Assembly: GCF_018070025.1 (NCBI RefSeq)
Contig: NZ_JAGPYQ010000002.1
Span: forward strand, 868,001-932,000
Direction of reading: 5' to 3'
DNA length: 64,000 bases
Origin: Streptomyces liliiviolaceus
Lineage (GTDB): Bacteria > Actinomycetota > Actinomycetes > Streptomycetales > Streptomycetaceae
A program made the translations under genes and the position numbers. This document shows positions 25,706 to 35,753 of the stretch, in pieces. The notes under the pieces are model-generated. The model was not told the origin of the DNA and did no database searches. It saw only the letters and a program-made list of their open reading frames with translations. Every line of letters starts with the position of its first letter. Position 1 is the stretch's first letter.

Positions 25706-26473
25706 TCAGGGCTTCTTCCGCCCCAGCACGCGCCCGGCCCGCTCCCCCACACCCCACGTGGTGACCCGCCACAGCGCCTCCACCAGGATGTCGCGGCTCA
25801 TCTTGGAGTCGCCCAGCTCACGTTCGACGAAGGTGATCGGCACCTCGACGACGTGACAGCCGGCCCGCACGGCCCGGCGGGCCAGGTCGACCTGGAAGCA
25901 GTAGCCCTGCGAGGCGACCTCTCCGAGGCCGAGGCGCTCCAGGGTCTCGCGCCGGAAGGCCCGGTAGCCGCCGGTGACGTCACGGATCGGGACGTCGAGC
26001 AGGACACGCGAGTACAGGCTTCCGCCGCGCGAGAGGAACTCACGGGACCTGGGCCAGTTCACCACCCGGCCGCCCGGCACCCAGCGCGACCCGAGCACCA
26101 GGTCGGCGCCCTTGAGCGCGGTCAGCAGCCGGGGCAGCTCCTCGGGCTGGTGGGAGCCGTCGGCGTCCATCTCGACCAGGACGCCGTACCCGTGTTCCAG
26201 GCCCCAGCCGAACCCGGCGAGGTAGGCGGCGCCAAGGCCTTCCTTGCCCTTGCGGTGCAGCACGTGGACGTGTTCGTCCTCGACGGCCAGTTCGTCGGCG
26301 AGCTTGCCGGTGCCGTCGGGGCTGTTGTCGTCGGCGATCAGGACGTGCGCCGCGGGTACGGCCGCCCGCACCCGGCCCACGATCCTCTTGATGTTCTCCG
26401 CCTCGTTGAAGGTCGGGATGATCACCAAGGTCGTGCCGAGCGGACCGAACCGTCGCTCAACGCCGTCGTTCAC
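25706..26473 (-). CDS. ppm1: Polyprenol-phosphate mannose synthase (GT2)
   Basis: 255 residues from GTG 26473, with GGGGAAG upstream. GT2 motifs: LVIIPTFNEAENI, HVLIADDNSPDGTG, the DXD-type VEMDADGSHQPEE, LVLGSRWVPGG and VTGGYRAFRRETL. It lacks the C-terminal membrane domain seen in some Dpm1 fusions, so it is a soluble or peripheral enzyme. It transfers mannose from GDP-mannose to polyprenyl phosphate for protein O-mannosylation and cell-envelope glycans. In S. coelicolor the Ppm1 enzyme is needed for phiC31 phage infection. An acyltransferase partner (Lnt) is not adjacent here. Confidence 0.92.
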   Translation of the reverse strand: MNDGVERRFGPLGTTLVIIPTFNEAENIKRIVGRVRAAVPAAHVLIADDNSPDGTGKLADELAVEDEHVHVLHRKGKEGLGAAYLAGFGWGLEHGYGVLVEMDADGSHQPEELPRLLTALKGADLVLGSRWVPGGRVVNWPRSREFLSRGGSLYSRVLLDVPIRDVTGGYRAFRRETLERLGLGEVASQGYCFQVDLARRAVRAGCHVVEVPITFVERELGDSKMSRDILVEALWRVTTWGVGERAGRVLGRKKP

Positions 26474-27010
26474 AGCTTCCCCTTAAAACTTCCGTGCGAG
26501 AGGGGCACCACCATAGCGAGCGCCGCTCTTCCCGCAGGTAAGGCGCCGACTTGAAAAGTCGCACAACGGGGTCGTACGAGGGGAAAAGGGGTCGTACGAG
26601 AGCAGGGGAACTGCGGATCGGGGCCCGGCGCCCTTCGGGCCGACCTGGGACCCGCTGGCTGCGGGTCGACCGAAAGCCGTTGTCTACTGAGCGGCCGGGC
26701 CCCACCCGGGTCGCACCATCCGGCCGGAACGTTCCCTCGCCCCGTGGCGCGGACGCTGGGCCTGGCTCCCAGTGGTGGTGCGCCGGTGCGGCACACCACC
26801 CCTGACCCAACTGCGCTGCGGCGACTGCGCGGAAGTTCACCGGCCGGACGTCCGGTGGTGGACCCGGCCGAACCTACCGGCCACCTGCCGCTCACTGTCA
26901 ACAGTCGTTCCACCTGCGGGTTTTCCAAGAAACGGCTGGTCAGCGCCGAGGATGCGCAGGTCGCGCGACAGCCCGTCGGACCATGATCGGCGCCGCGCCA
27001 CCCCGGGACA
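26474..27010. other. 537-base intergenic region without a supported gene
   Basis: No frame here shows coding bias or a recognisable product. Near ppm1 it has a hairpin (CGACTT, GAA, AAGTCG at 26547-26561) and two GGGGTCGTACGAG direct repeats. The rest is featureless. It could hold a decayed gene, but I see no protein similarity. Confidence 0.45.
26568..26600. promoter_or_regulatory. Twin GGGGTCGTACGAG boxes upstream of ppm1
   Basis: The 13-mer occurs at 26568-26580 and 26588-26600, each holding the 8-bp palindrome TCGTACGA. The start-to-start distance is 20 bp, two helical turns, so dimers could bind side by side. Located about 95-127 bp before the ppm1 start. Confidence 0.45.
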
Positions 27011-28657
27011 TCACTCGTCCGGCCGTACGAATACGGTTCGACCGGCCACCACGGTGCGCAGACAGACCGGCAGGTCCGCACCGGGTGACAGGTCGGGCAG
27101 TCCCGGGGTGCCCGAGCGGGGGTCGGTCGACCAGCGGGCCACCCGGTCGTCCGGGGCCTGGACCACGAGTTCCTCGGTGCGCCACACCGCGTAGTCCGCG
27201 GGCGCGCCCGGCACCAGGGACCCCGCGTCGTCCCGTCCGACCGCCCGCCAGCCGCCCCGCGTGTGCGCCGTGAAGGCGGCGCGGACGGACACCCGGTGTT
27301 CGGGCGTTCGATGGAAGGCGGCGGCTCGGACCGTGCCCCAGGGGTCGAGCGGGGTGACGGGGCTGTCGGAACCGAAGGCGAGCGGCACGCCGGCGCGCAG
27401 GAGGGCGGCGTAGGGATTGAGCGTACGGGCGCGCTCGGCGCCCAGACGCTCGGCGTACATGCCCTCCTCGCCGCCCCACAGGGCGTCGAAGGCCGGCTGG
27501 ACGGAGGCGGTGAGGCCGAGGTCGGCGAAACCGGCGATCGTCTCGGGCGTGAGCATCTCGGCATGCTCGACGCGGTGCCGGGCGGCGCGTACGCGGGCCA
27601 GGCCGACCTTCTCGGCGGCTGCGCGCATGCCGTCGACCACGGAGGCCACGGCGGCGTCCCCGATGGCGTGGAAGCCCGCCTGGAGCCCCGCCTCGGTGCA
27701 CGCCACGACGTGGGCGGCGACGGCGTCGGTGTCCAGGTAGGCGGTGCCGGTGTGTTCCGCGTCGGTGTAGGGCCGGTGCAGACAGGCCGTGTGGGAACCG
27801 AGAGCTCCGTCCACGAAGAGGTCGCCCGCCGCGCCGGCCGCTCCCAGGGCGCGGGCCTTCGCCACGTCCTGCTCGGCCCAGTAGCCGACGACGCGGGGGC
27901 CCGCCTCCTCGGCGGCGAGCCGCAGCAGCCCGGTGAAGTCGTCCTCGGAGGAGATCTCGGGGCCCGCGCACTCGTGCACCGAACCGATCCCGAGCGAGGC
28001 GGCGTGCCGCAGGGCAGCACGCTGGGCCTCCGCACGCTGCGCCGGAGTCACGGCTGCGAACGCGGCGGCGCGTACGGCGTGATGGGCGTCGCGGGTGAGG
28101 GGTTCGCCGTCCTGGAACCCGGACGCGCCGCGGACGCCCGGCGTCATGTCCAGCAGGGCCGTGGTGGCGACGGCCGAGTGGACGTCGATCCGGCTGAGGT
28201 AGAGCGGCCGGCCGCCGGTGGCCCCGTCCAGCTCGTCGCGCCGCGGGGGGCGCCGCTCGGGCCAGCGGGAGGCGTCCCAGCCGTGGCCGAGGAGCACCCG
28301 GTCGTCGGGGCGGGAGGCGGCGAAGTCCCGTACGCGGGCCAGGGCGTCGCCGAGGGTGCGGGTGCCGGAGAGGTCGAGGCCGGTGAGGGCGAGACCGGTG
28401 GCCGTGGTGTGCACGTGTGCGTCGGTGAACGCCGGGGTGACGAGCGCCCCTTCGAGGTCGACCACCTCGTCCACGCCGTCCGAGAACGCGTCGGCGGCGC
28501 CCTCCGACCCGACCCAGGCGACCTGTCCGCGCTCCACGACCATCGCGGTGGCGAACGGGTCGGCGGGACTGTGGACTTCACCGCCCCGCAGCAGCACGGT
28601 ACGGGGAGCCCCTGGGTCAATACGGTCCGACTCGAAATCGGTGGTGCTGTCGCTCAT
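27011..28657 (-). CDS. Amidohydrolase family protein (YtcJ-like)
   Basis: 548 residues from ATG 28657 (MSDSTTDFESDRIDPG). Metal-dependent hydrolase motifs: VTPAFTDAHVHTTATG (HxH near 81), DGALGSHTACL, AIGDAAVASVV, RHRVEHAEML and FGSDSPVTPLDPWG (catalytic Asp). The N-terminal beta-sandwich part is LRGGEVHSPADPFATAMVVE. The layout matches the YtcJ-like amidohydrolase subfamily (about 530-550 aa), whose substrates are mostly unknown. Cytoplasmic, probably monocistronic. Confidence 0.9.
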   Translation of the reverse strand: MSDSTTDFESDRIDPGAPRTVLLRGGEVHSPADPFATAMVVERGQVAWVGSEGAADAFSDGVDEVVDLEGALVTPAFTDAHVHTTATGLALTGLDLSGTRTLGDALARVRDFAASRPDDRVLLGHGWDASRWPERRPPRRDELDGATGGRPLYLSRIDVHSAVATTALLDMTPGVRGASGFQDGEPLTRDAHHAVRAAAFAAVTPAQRAEAQRAALRHAASLGIGSVHECAGPEISSEDDFTGLLRLAAEEAGPRVVGYWAEQDVAKARALGAAGAAGDLFVDGALGSHTACLHRPYTDAEHTGTAYLDTDAVAAHVVACTEAGLQAGFHAIGDAAVASVVDGMRAAAEKVGLARVRAARHRVEHAEMLTPETIAGFADLGLTASVQPAFDALWGGEEGMYAERLGAERARTLNPYAALLRAGVPLAFGSDSPVTPLDPWGTVRAAAFHRTPEHRVSVRAAFTAHTRGGWRAVGRDDAGSLVPGAPADYAVWRTEELVVQAPDDRVARWSTDPRSGTPGLPDLSPGADLPVCLRTVVAGRTVFVRPDE

Positions 28658-28719
28658 GCGACCAGTCTCGCCCCTGGGCGAGGCCCCCCATCGCGCGGCC
28701 CCCGCCAGCCGGGCCCCGC

Positions 28720-28850
28720 CAGGGGCGCGAGGAACGGCGCGACCAGCCACGAAGGGCCCGCAGACACCTCAGGCACGCGCGGCACCCGCCCCTCAGGGGC
28801 GCGGGGAACGGCGCGACCGGCCCCCACCGGCCCGCGGACACACCACACAC
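28720..28850 (+). repeat. Two short interspersed repeats downstream of the Lrp gene
   Basis: GGGGCGCGAGGAACGGCGCG with ACCAGCCACGAAGGGCCCGC starts near 28723. GGGGCGCGGGGAACGGCGCG with ACCGGCCCCCACCGGCCCGC starts near 28797. Both are on the plus strand, i.e. facing the Lrp 3' end as elsewhere. Confidence 0.8.
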
Positions 28851-28887
28851 CCCGGCCAGAAGACCCGCGCCCCGACAGGAACCCGCG

Positions 28888-29328
28888 TCAGATCTTCGGC
28901 GGCCGAGCCTCGTACGGCGTGGACAGGACCACCGTCGTCCGCGTGGACACCCCCGCCAGCGACCGCAGCCGCGCAAGCAGCTCCTCCAGCTCGTGCGGAG
29001 TGGCGACACGCACCTTCAGGATGTAGTTTTCGTCGCCGGCCACGCTGTGGCACGCCTCGATCTCCGGCACCCCCGCCAGTCGCTCGGCGATGTCGTCCGG
29101 CGCACTGGGATCGAACGGTTTCACCGAGATGAACGCCGTCAGCGGCAGCCCCACCGCCTCCGGGTCGACGACCGCGGCATAGCCGCGGATGACGCCGCGC
29201 TGCTCCAGCCGGCGCACCCGCTGATGCACGGCCGAAGTGGACAGGCCCGTGGCCTTGCCCAGGTCGGTGTAGCTCATCCGCCCGTCTTCGACGAGCAGCT
29301 GCACGATGTGGCGGTCCAGCTCCTCCAT
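28888..29328 (-). CDS. Lrp/AsnC-family regulator
   Basis: 146 residues from ATG 29328. The HTH lies at about 5-60 (MEELDRHIVQLLVEDGRMSY, TDLGKATGLSTSAVHQRVRR). The C-terminal RAM domain has GYAAVVDPEAVGLPLTAFIS, CHSVAGDENYILKVRVAT and GVSTRTTVVLSTPYE. Length is standard. It binds amino acids and forms octamers in the family. No clear target operon; it faces a small conserved gene across a 264-bp divergent gap. An upstream in-frame extension is possible but unsupported. Confidence 0.92.
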   Translation of the reverse strand: MEELDRHIVQLLVEDGRMSYTDLGKATGLSTSAVHQRVRRLEQRGVIRGYAAVVDPEAVGLPLTAFISVKPFDPSAPDDIAERLAGVPEIEACHSVAGDENYILKVRVATPHELEELLARLRSLAGVSTRTTVVLSTPYEARPPKI

Positions 29329-29592
29329 GGCGGAGAACCTACAGTGCCCTTGATCCCCCCGGGAACCAGCGGCGCAGGTCATGCCCGCCCCGCGACGCGG
29401 TCGGACCTGCCCGGCGGCGCACGTGGGGTACGAATCAGCCGAGTAGGGCACCTGCGGGCAGCATGTGACGAACACCACATGACACCGCCCGCTTCCGTGA
29501 TGTTCTCGTGATTACCGCGCAGACGGGACGGGAAGTGCTTGCTGTGGCCGAGGTCGCAGCACCTTGTCGGCCCATCCGAGGGGGAGTAACCC

Positions 29593-30030
29593 ATGCAGAG
29601 TCTCAAGCGTCTTGGACGTACCGCGCCCAAGCGGCAGCAGTCGGTCTTCGAACCCGAGCCGGAGGGCGTCGAACCGGACGCCCTGGACGGCGAGGAGCTC
29701 GACGCGTACGACACCTTCGAGATGTACCGGGTGATCTGCCCGGACTGCGCGCAGCCCATCGCGCTGCTGGCGGACGAGGAGCGCCTGCCGGAGCACGCGC
29801 TCTGCGCGTCGCCGTGGAACCCCTTCGGGCTCACGGTCTGCGCCGGTACGGGCCGCGCGGCGGCCGACGCCCAGCCCGCCGACGAGACGGTCGGGATCCA
29901 GGAGCAGGAAACCGCCCTGCTGTTGACGCTCCCCCAGGGACTCGACTGGCGGACCCAGCCCTTCTCGCACGTCGGGGGCCCCGGCTCGCGCCCCATGCGG
30001 GTGCCGGTGATGCGGCGCCTGGCCGCCTAG
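29593..30030 (+). CDS. Conserved hypothetical protein with a CxxC motif
   Basis: 145 residues, ATG start with GAGGGGGAG ribosome site. The acidic N-terminal region (EPEPEGVEPDALDGEELDAY) precedes DTFEMYRVICPDCAQPIALL, whose CPDC looks like half of a zinc site. A second cysteine pair is spread over HALCASPWNPFGLTVCAG. No membrane segment. I do not recognise the family beyond a Streptomyces hypothetical; it could be a small zinc-ribbon protein. Confidence 0.7.
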   Translation: MQSLKRLGRTAPKRQQSVFEPEPEGVEPDALDGEELDAYDTFEMYRVICPDCAQPIALLADEERLPEHALCASPWNPFGLTVCAGTGRAAADAQPADETVGIQEQETALLLTLPQGLDWRTQPFSHVGGPGSRPMRVPVMRRLAA

Positions 30031-30081
30031 GACCCGCCCGGCCCCTCACGGCTCAGACCCCGCCGAAGCGCTGAAGGGTCC

Positions 30082-31194
30082 TCAGTCCCTGTAATCGCCC
30101 TGCACCATGGCCCGCAGGCTGTCGTGGTGCAGGATCAGCGTGTCCGGATCCGCCGGTACGCCGCTCTCGCCGAAGTGCACCTGCCGGTAGGCGACGCGCA
30201 GCATGACGACGGCGTGCCGCAGGGCGGCGTACAGGATGTGGAAGTCCATGTCCCGGGGTGTGTGGCCGGTGAGTTCGGCGTAGCGCGCCTCGGTCCGGTC
30301 CCTGCGGAGGAAGCCGGGCAGTCCGTGCTGCCCGAAGCTTTCCGTGAGGTCCTGGAAGAAGCGGTGCAGGTAGATCATCCAGCCGAGGTCGACCTCGCGC
30401 GGGCCCAGTGCCGCCATCTCCCAGTCGAGGACGGCGGCGGGCTCGAAGCCGTCGTAGACGACGTTCCCGATGCGCGCGTCGCCCCAGCTGAGCACCGTCT
30501 CGCCCTCGTCGCGCGGCCAGAGCGCGTCGAGGCGGTCGAAGGCGTCCTCGATGAGCGGCGAGCGTGACAGCCCGTCAACGACCCATGCGTAGTAGGCGCG
30601 TTGGGCTTCGACATGGCGGCGCAGGGGGCTCCCCGCTCCGCGCGCCGCGAGGAATCCGGCTTCTTTCACCGGCACCTGGTCGTGCAGCCGGGAGAGGAGG
30701 CCGACCGACGCGGCCTCCAGCCGTTCGCGCTCGGCCCCGCTCGCGGCGTGCAGCCAATTGCCCTCGTACGTATAGGGCATGACGTCGGGCGGTACGCGTC
30801 CCTCGACGCGCTCCATGACGAAGAAGGGCGCCCCGAGCGGCCCCGGGTCCTCCTCCAGCCACAGCACGCGGGGCACGGGGACGTCCGTGCGGTCCGCGAC
30901 CAGCCGCATGACGCGGTACTGCCGCGGCATGTCGTAGACCGGGAAGACGGTGTACGCCGCCGGGTCCGCCGCGAGCCTCAACGCGCAGGCGCGGAGCGGG
31001 GGTTCGGGGTGCTCGATGTCGAAGAGCAGGGTCTCGCTCGACATTCCGTTGGAGGCGGGGACACGGACGTCGACCGCCCCGGCTCCGGGCAGCCGTGCGG
31101 CGAGCCACGCGGTGAGCCGCCGTGCGATCTCCTCCGGATCACGGGTCGTCGTACGAGGGCGAGGACGGGGACTGGGACGGGGCGCTTCAGCCAT
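30082..31194 (-). CDS. Phosphotransferase family protein (APH/ACAD10-like kinase)
   Basis: 370 residues, ATG start with GGAGTGG before it. Kinase-like fold: N-lobe GMSSETLLFDIEHPEPPLRA, PFFVMERVEG, the catalytic loop LSWGDARIGNVVYDG and the DFG-equivalent VLDWEMAALGPREVDLGW. This matches the aminoglycoside phosphotransferase-like group related to the ACAD10/ACAD11 kinase domain. It lies 33 bp after an unknown-function gene and is likely co-transcribed with it. Substrate unknown; ACAD10/11 kinases phosphorylate 4-hydroxyacyl groups, and an acyl-CoA dehydrogenase gene lies 1.7 kb away, which makes a lipid substrate plausible. Confidence 0.88.
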   Translation of the reverse strand: MAEAPRPSPRPRPRTTTRDPEEIARRLTAWLAARLPGAGAVDVRVPASNGMSSETLLFDIEHPEPPLRACALRLAADPAAYTVFPVYDMPRQYRVMRLVADRTDVPVPRVLWLEEDPGPLGAPFFVMERVEGRVPPDVMPYTYEGNWLHAASGAERERLEAASVGLLSRLHDQVPVKEAGFLAARGAGSPLRRHVEAQRAYYAWVVDGLSRSPLIEDAFDRLDALWPRDEGETVLSWGDARIGNVVYDGFEPAAVLDWEMAALGPREVDLGWMIYLHRFFQDLTESFGQHGLPGFLRRDRTEARYAELTGHTPRDMDFHILYAALRHAVVMLRVAYRQVHFGESGVPADPDTLILHHDSLRAMVQGDYRD

Positions 31195-31227
31195 GCCACC
31201 ACTCCTTCGCGACCCGCACGTTCGTCC

Positions 31228-32352
31228 TCACGGGGCGACCGAGTCGAACCCGGTGAACCCGCTCGGGTCGTGCCGCCCGAACGAGCCGTGCTCGAAGATC
31301 CCGTACCCGGTGCGCCCGTCCAGGGTGAAGCGGGCCGCGTGGTCGGTCACCCCGTACGCGGCGAGTCCGAGGGCGGCCGGGTCCGAGAGGTCGTACGCGC
31401 GGCGGTCGGTCCAGCCCCTGCCCTGCCAGGTGCCGTGCTGCCAGTCCTCGGCGGGCGGATAGCCGGCGCCGACGGCGAGCGGCGAGGAGGCCAGGATCTC
31501 AACGCCCAGTTCGAGCGGCTTGCGGGGGTCGCCGAGGTGGACGGTCGCCCTCTCCGGGTGCCGGGTGCCGCTCCGGTAGGCGATCTCCGCCCGGGGCCAG
31601 CCGAGTTGACGGTCGCGCCGCCCGGCCCGTACGAGGGTCGCGTCGTTCAGGGTCCGGTAGCCGTCGGCGTCCTCCTGGGTGACGACCATCAGGAACCGGT
31701 CGTCGAAGCGGACCGGGCACCAGAGCCAGTGGAAGCCCTCGGTCCGGTGTTCCTCGGCCAGCCGGCCGCCCTCCTCGCCGGGCAGCGGACGGGTGCCCCA
31801 GCTGCGGTCGCGGGTGCCGGTCCAGCCGTCGCCGGACAGCCGTGTCTCCTGCCCCGCGACCTTGATCCAGCCGTCGCACCGGCCCGCCTGGACGAAGCGC
31901 CTGCCCTCCAACGTGAGGCGGGCGCCACGGCGTTGCAGGTGATGCGGCTCCCACAGGGCGGGGAAGTCCGCGGACCAGGTGATCTCGTACGACAGTCCGT
32001 CCGGGTCGTCGGGGTCGGCCGCACAGCTCAGGACGAAGTTCCTGAGCGGGCGCTCGACCTGTATCCGGAGCGGTCCCACGGACAGGCGCATCCGCTCGTC
32101 GTCGTCGAGGGCGTCCGAGGCGCGCACGGCGTGCAGGGTGTCCCCGACGCGCAGGGTCGCGTACGCGTCGATGACGCCCACGTTCGGATACACCCCGAGT
32201 CCCAGGACGAGCAGCGCCCGCCCCTGGTGGTCGAAGACATGGAAGATGCAGCGGTCGTAGGCGTTCCGGTCCCCCGTCGCCACGTGCTTCATCGAGAGGG
32301 GGACCTGGTGCACGGGGTACTCGTCGAGGGCTACGGGACGGTCGTCGGGCAT
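31228..32352 (-). CDS. Conserved protein of unknown function, possible lipocalin/CrtC-like fold
   Basis: 374 residues from ATG 32352 (MPDDRPVALDEYPVHQVPLS). Many beta-prone segments with recurring Trp, such as YEITWSADFPALWEPHHLQR, GWIKVAGQETRLSGDGWTGT, RDRSWGTRPLP and FHWLWCPVRFDD. The RSWG and WxW motifs recall hydroxyneurosporene synthase/AttH-type double-lipocalin proteins that act on lipids. I do not recognise the exact family. No signal peptide. Paired with the downstream phosphotransferase, so the two may work on one hydrophobic substrate. Function is inference. Confidence 0.7.
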   Translation of the reverse strand: MPDDRPVALDEYPVHQVPLSMKHVATGDRNAYDRCIFHVFDHQGRALLVLGLGVYPNVGVIDAYATLRVGDTLHAVRASDALDDDERMRLSVGPLRIQVERPLRNFVLSCAADPDDPDGLSYEITWSADFPALWEPHHLQRRGARLTLEGRRFVQAGRCDGWIKVAGQETRLSGDGWTGTRDRSWGTRPLPGEEGGRLAEEHRTEGFHWLWCPVRFDDRFLMVVTQEDADGYRTLNDATLVRAGRRDRQLGWPRAEIAYRSGTRHPERATVHLGDPRKPLELGVEILASSPLAVGAGYPPAEDWQHGTWQGRGWTDRRAYDLSDPAALGLAAYGVTDHAARFTLDGRTGYGIFEHGSFGRHDPSGFTGFDSVAP

Positions 32353-32513
32353 CGGCTGCCTCCCGAGGTACGCGGCACGGGGGAGATGACGGTACGTCAG
32401 ATGAGCGTGCGGGGCCAGAGTCCGGCAGCCCTTCGCGGCGTCGGAACCCCCGCGAACGCACAGGCGAATTCGCCAGTCGGTGACCTGCCCGCCCCGCAGC
32501 ACGTTGGCCCGGT

Positions 32514-32936
32514 ATGACCCCTTCGTACGCAGAGACATACGCCGAGACGGGCCGTCGTCGCGGGTTTCTTCCTCCCCCGGCAGAATCGGTTTCCCAGGGG
32601 ACTCAAGGGACGCAGCAGCCTCAGGAGAACCCGGCGCACCAGGCGCCCCAGGAGACACAGTGGACGCGAGTGCTGCAGGCGCCCGCACCCCAGGAGTCGC
32701 AGGGGTATCAGGGATCACAGGGGGTTCAGGGAGTTCAGAGGGTTCACGGGGTTCAGGGGCCCCACGAACCCGTGGACCCGCCCATCTATCGCGCCATGAT
32801 GCGCGCCTGGTCCGACCGCGGCCGGACGCTGCCGGGCCGCCACGACCCGGAGTGGTCCCGGCTCGTGGCTCCCTCGGCGATGTACGCGTACGGACGGTTC
32901 AGCGGGACTCGGGACCAGCGAGGTGACGGGCGATGA
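32514..32936 (+). CDS. Hypothetical protein with a short collagen-like Gly-X-Gln tract
   Basis: 140 residues from ATG 32514, just after CCCGGT; there is no good ribosome site. Gln-rich N-terminal half. Residues about 62-82 repeat Gly-X-Gln (GYQGSQGVQGVQ, GVQGP), encoded by degenerate 9-bp repeats. The C-terminal block PPIYRAMMRAWSDRGRTLPG plus RHDPEWSRLVAP looks conserved. The last 38 bases overlap the 3' end of the convergent acyl-CoA dehydrogenase gene. Family unknown; coding status is likely but not certain. Confidence 0.55.
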   Translation: MTPSYAETYAETGRRRGFLPPPAESVSQGTQGTQQPQENPAHQAPQETQWTRVLQAPAPQESQGYQGSQGVQGVQRVHGVQGPHEPVDPPIYRAMMRAWSDRGRTLPGRHDPEWSRLVAPSAMYAYGRFSGTRDQRGDGR

Positions 32937-34071
32937 CCATCCGCTGGATCTGATTGGTGCCCTCGACGATCTGCAGCACCTTGGCCTCGCGCATGTACCG
33001 CTCGACGGGGAAGTCCGCGGTGTAGCCGTACCCGCCGAGCACCTGTACGGCGTCGATCGTGACCTGCATCGCGGTGTCGGTGCAGAACAGCTTCGCCATG
33101 GCCGCCTGCCGGGCGAAGGGCCGTCCCGCGTCCCGCAGCCGGGCCGCGGTGAGATACAGCGAACGGCCCGCCTCGATCCGCGTCGCCATGTCCGCCAGCA
33201 TGAAGCGCAGGCCCTGGAAGTCCGCGATCGGCCGGCCGAACTGCTCGCGCCCCGTCGCGTAGGCGACCGCCTCGTCCAGCGCCGCCTGGGCGACCCCGAC
33301 GGCGCACGCCGCGATACCGAGCCGCCCGGAGTCCAGTGCGGACAGGGCGATCGCGAAGCCCTGCCCCTCCTCGCCGATGCGCCGGCTGTCGGGGATCCGG
33401 ACCCCGTCGAAGTGCACCTGGGCGGTGGGTGAGCCCTTCATGCCCATCTTCTTCTCGGGCACCGCGGCGCTCAGGCCCTCGGCGTCGCCGGGCACCAGGA
33501 ACGCCGTGATGCCCCGCGCCCCCTCGCCACCGGTCCGGGCGAGCACGGTGCAGAAGTCCGCGACCCCGCCGTGCGTGATCCAGGCCTTGGTCCCGTCGAG
33601 CACCCAGGAGTCGCCGTCGCGCACGGCCTTCGTCCGCAGGGACGCCGCGTCCGAGCCGGACGCCGGCTCGGAGAGGCAGTAGGCGCCCAGGAGGCCGCCA
33701 CCGAGCATGTCCGGGAGGTGCTCGACCTGCTGCTCCTTGGTGCCGTAGTTGGCCAGGGCGTGGCAGGCGAGCGAGTGCACGCTGACCCCGAGGCCCACGG
33801 TGAGGCGGGCGGCGGCGAGCTCTTCGAGGACCTGGAGGTAGACCTCGTACGGCTGGTCGCCGCCGCCGTACTCGGAGTCGTACGGAAGGCCGAGCAGTCC
33901 CGATTCCGAGAGCAGGGTGAAGATCTCCCGCGGGAAGCGTCCCGCGTCCTCCTCCTCGGCCGCCTTCGGGGCGATCTCGCGCTGCGCGATGTCGCGGACG
34001 AGCGAGATCAGATCCCGGGCCTCGTCCGTGGGCAGTTGACGGTCCACCGGCTGCGGGGCGCGGTCGGGCAT
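32899..34071 (-). CDS. Acyl-CoA dehydrogenase
   Basis: 390 residues from ATG 34071 (MPDRAPQPVDRQLP), with GGGAGGA eight bases upstream; 13 further in-frame residues are rejected. Family motifs: ALANYGTKEQQ, GAYCLSEPASGSDAASL (FAD/substrate loop), WITHGGVADF, FGRPIADFQGLRFMLADMAT, VLGGYGYTADFPVERYMREA and the C-terminal EGTNQIQRMVIARHL, whose Glu is the catalytic base position. It oxidises acyl-CoA to enoyl-CoA with FAD. Probably monocistronic. Chain-length preference cannot be read. Confidence 0.95.
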   Translation of the reverse strand: MPDRAPQPVDRQLPTDEARDLISLVRDIAQREIAPKAAEEEDAGRFPREIFTLLSESGLLGLPYDSEYGGGDQPYEVYLQVLEELAAARLTVGLGVSVHSLACHALANYGTKEQQVEHLPDMLGGGLLGAYCLSEPASGSDAASLRTKAVRDGDSWVLDGTKAWITHGGVADFCTVLARTGGEGARGITAFLVPGDAEGLSAAVPEKKMGMKGSPTAQVHFDGVRIPDSRRIGEEGQGFAIALSALDSGRLGIAACAVGVAQAALDEAVAYATGREQFGRPIADFQGLRFMLADMATRIEAGRSLYLTAARLRDAGRPFARQAAMAKLFCTDTAMQVTIDAVQVLGGYGYTADFPVERYMREAKVLQIVEGTNQIQRMVIARHLAGPESR

Positions 34072-34293
34072 GGCGACGATCCTCCCTGTCGGGCACTTCG
34101 GCGGGCGCACACCTGGGTGGGGTTGCGCCGCCGGGTCTCACTGAGCACCGGCGATGCTCGCGCCTCCGGGTCGCGGAAGCGCCTGATCAGCGGCTGTGCG
34201 CAGTGAGTATGCCCGATCGGAGGCATCGAGTCACCAGTTAACGACCGCTTACTCAAGAGTAAAGAATCACCGTGCGGAATTCCTGTCGGGAAT

Positions 34294-34334
34294 TGGTCCG
34301 AACCATTGACCAACTGGTCTAGTCCTCCTACTGT
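34294..34334 (+). promoter_or_regulatory. Chitinase promoter with paired TGGTC direct repeats
   Basis: TGGTCCGAACC (34294-34304) and TGGTCTAGTCC (34315-34325) are 21 bp apart. They overlap TTGACC (34306-34311), 17 bases, and TACTGT (34329-34334). This is the known Streptomyces chitinase architecture, where such repeats give chitin induction and glucose repression and can be bound by DasR. Confidence 0.85.
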
Positions 34335-34402
34335 TTCGCTCCGACGCTTCACCGCGTCCATGCCGATCGGCGCATGTTCCCCTCTCCCCCACGAGGAGTC
34401 CG

Positions 34403-35668
<1,266 letters not shown>

Positions 35669-35680
35669 CGCCCCCGGTAA

Positions 35681-35724
35681 GGCGGTCGGGGCGGGAACCG
35701 GAAACGGTTCCCGCCCCGACCGCC
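35681..35724. terminator. Bidirectional terminator between chitinase and tetR
   Basis: GGCGGTCGGGGCGGGAACCG is followed by GAAA and its exact complement, a perfect 20-bp stem with a stable tetraloop. It lies between two convergent genes. Confidence 0.92.
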
Positions 35725-35753
35725 GTCTCGGGCCGGATCTCAGCCCGGATGTC

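Noticed and set aside
26470..28035. 521-residue minus frame spanning ppm1 upstream and the amidohydrolase
   Set aside because: It overlaps the well-supported amidohydrolase in another frame and is Pro/Arg/Ser-rich without motifs.
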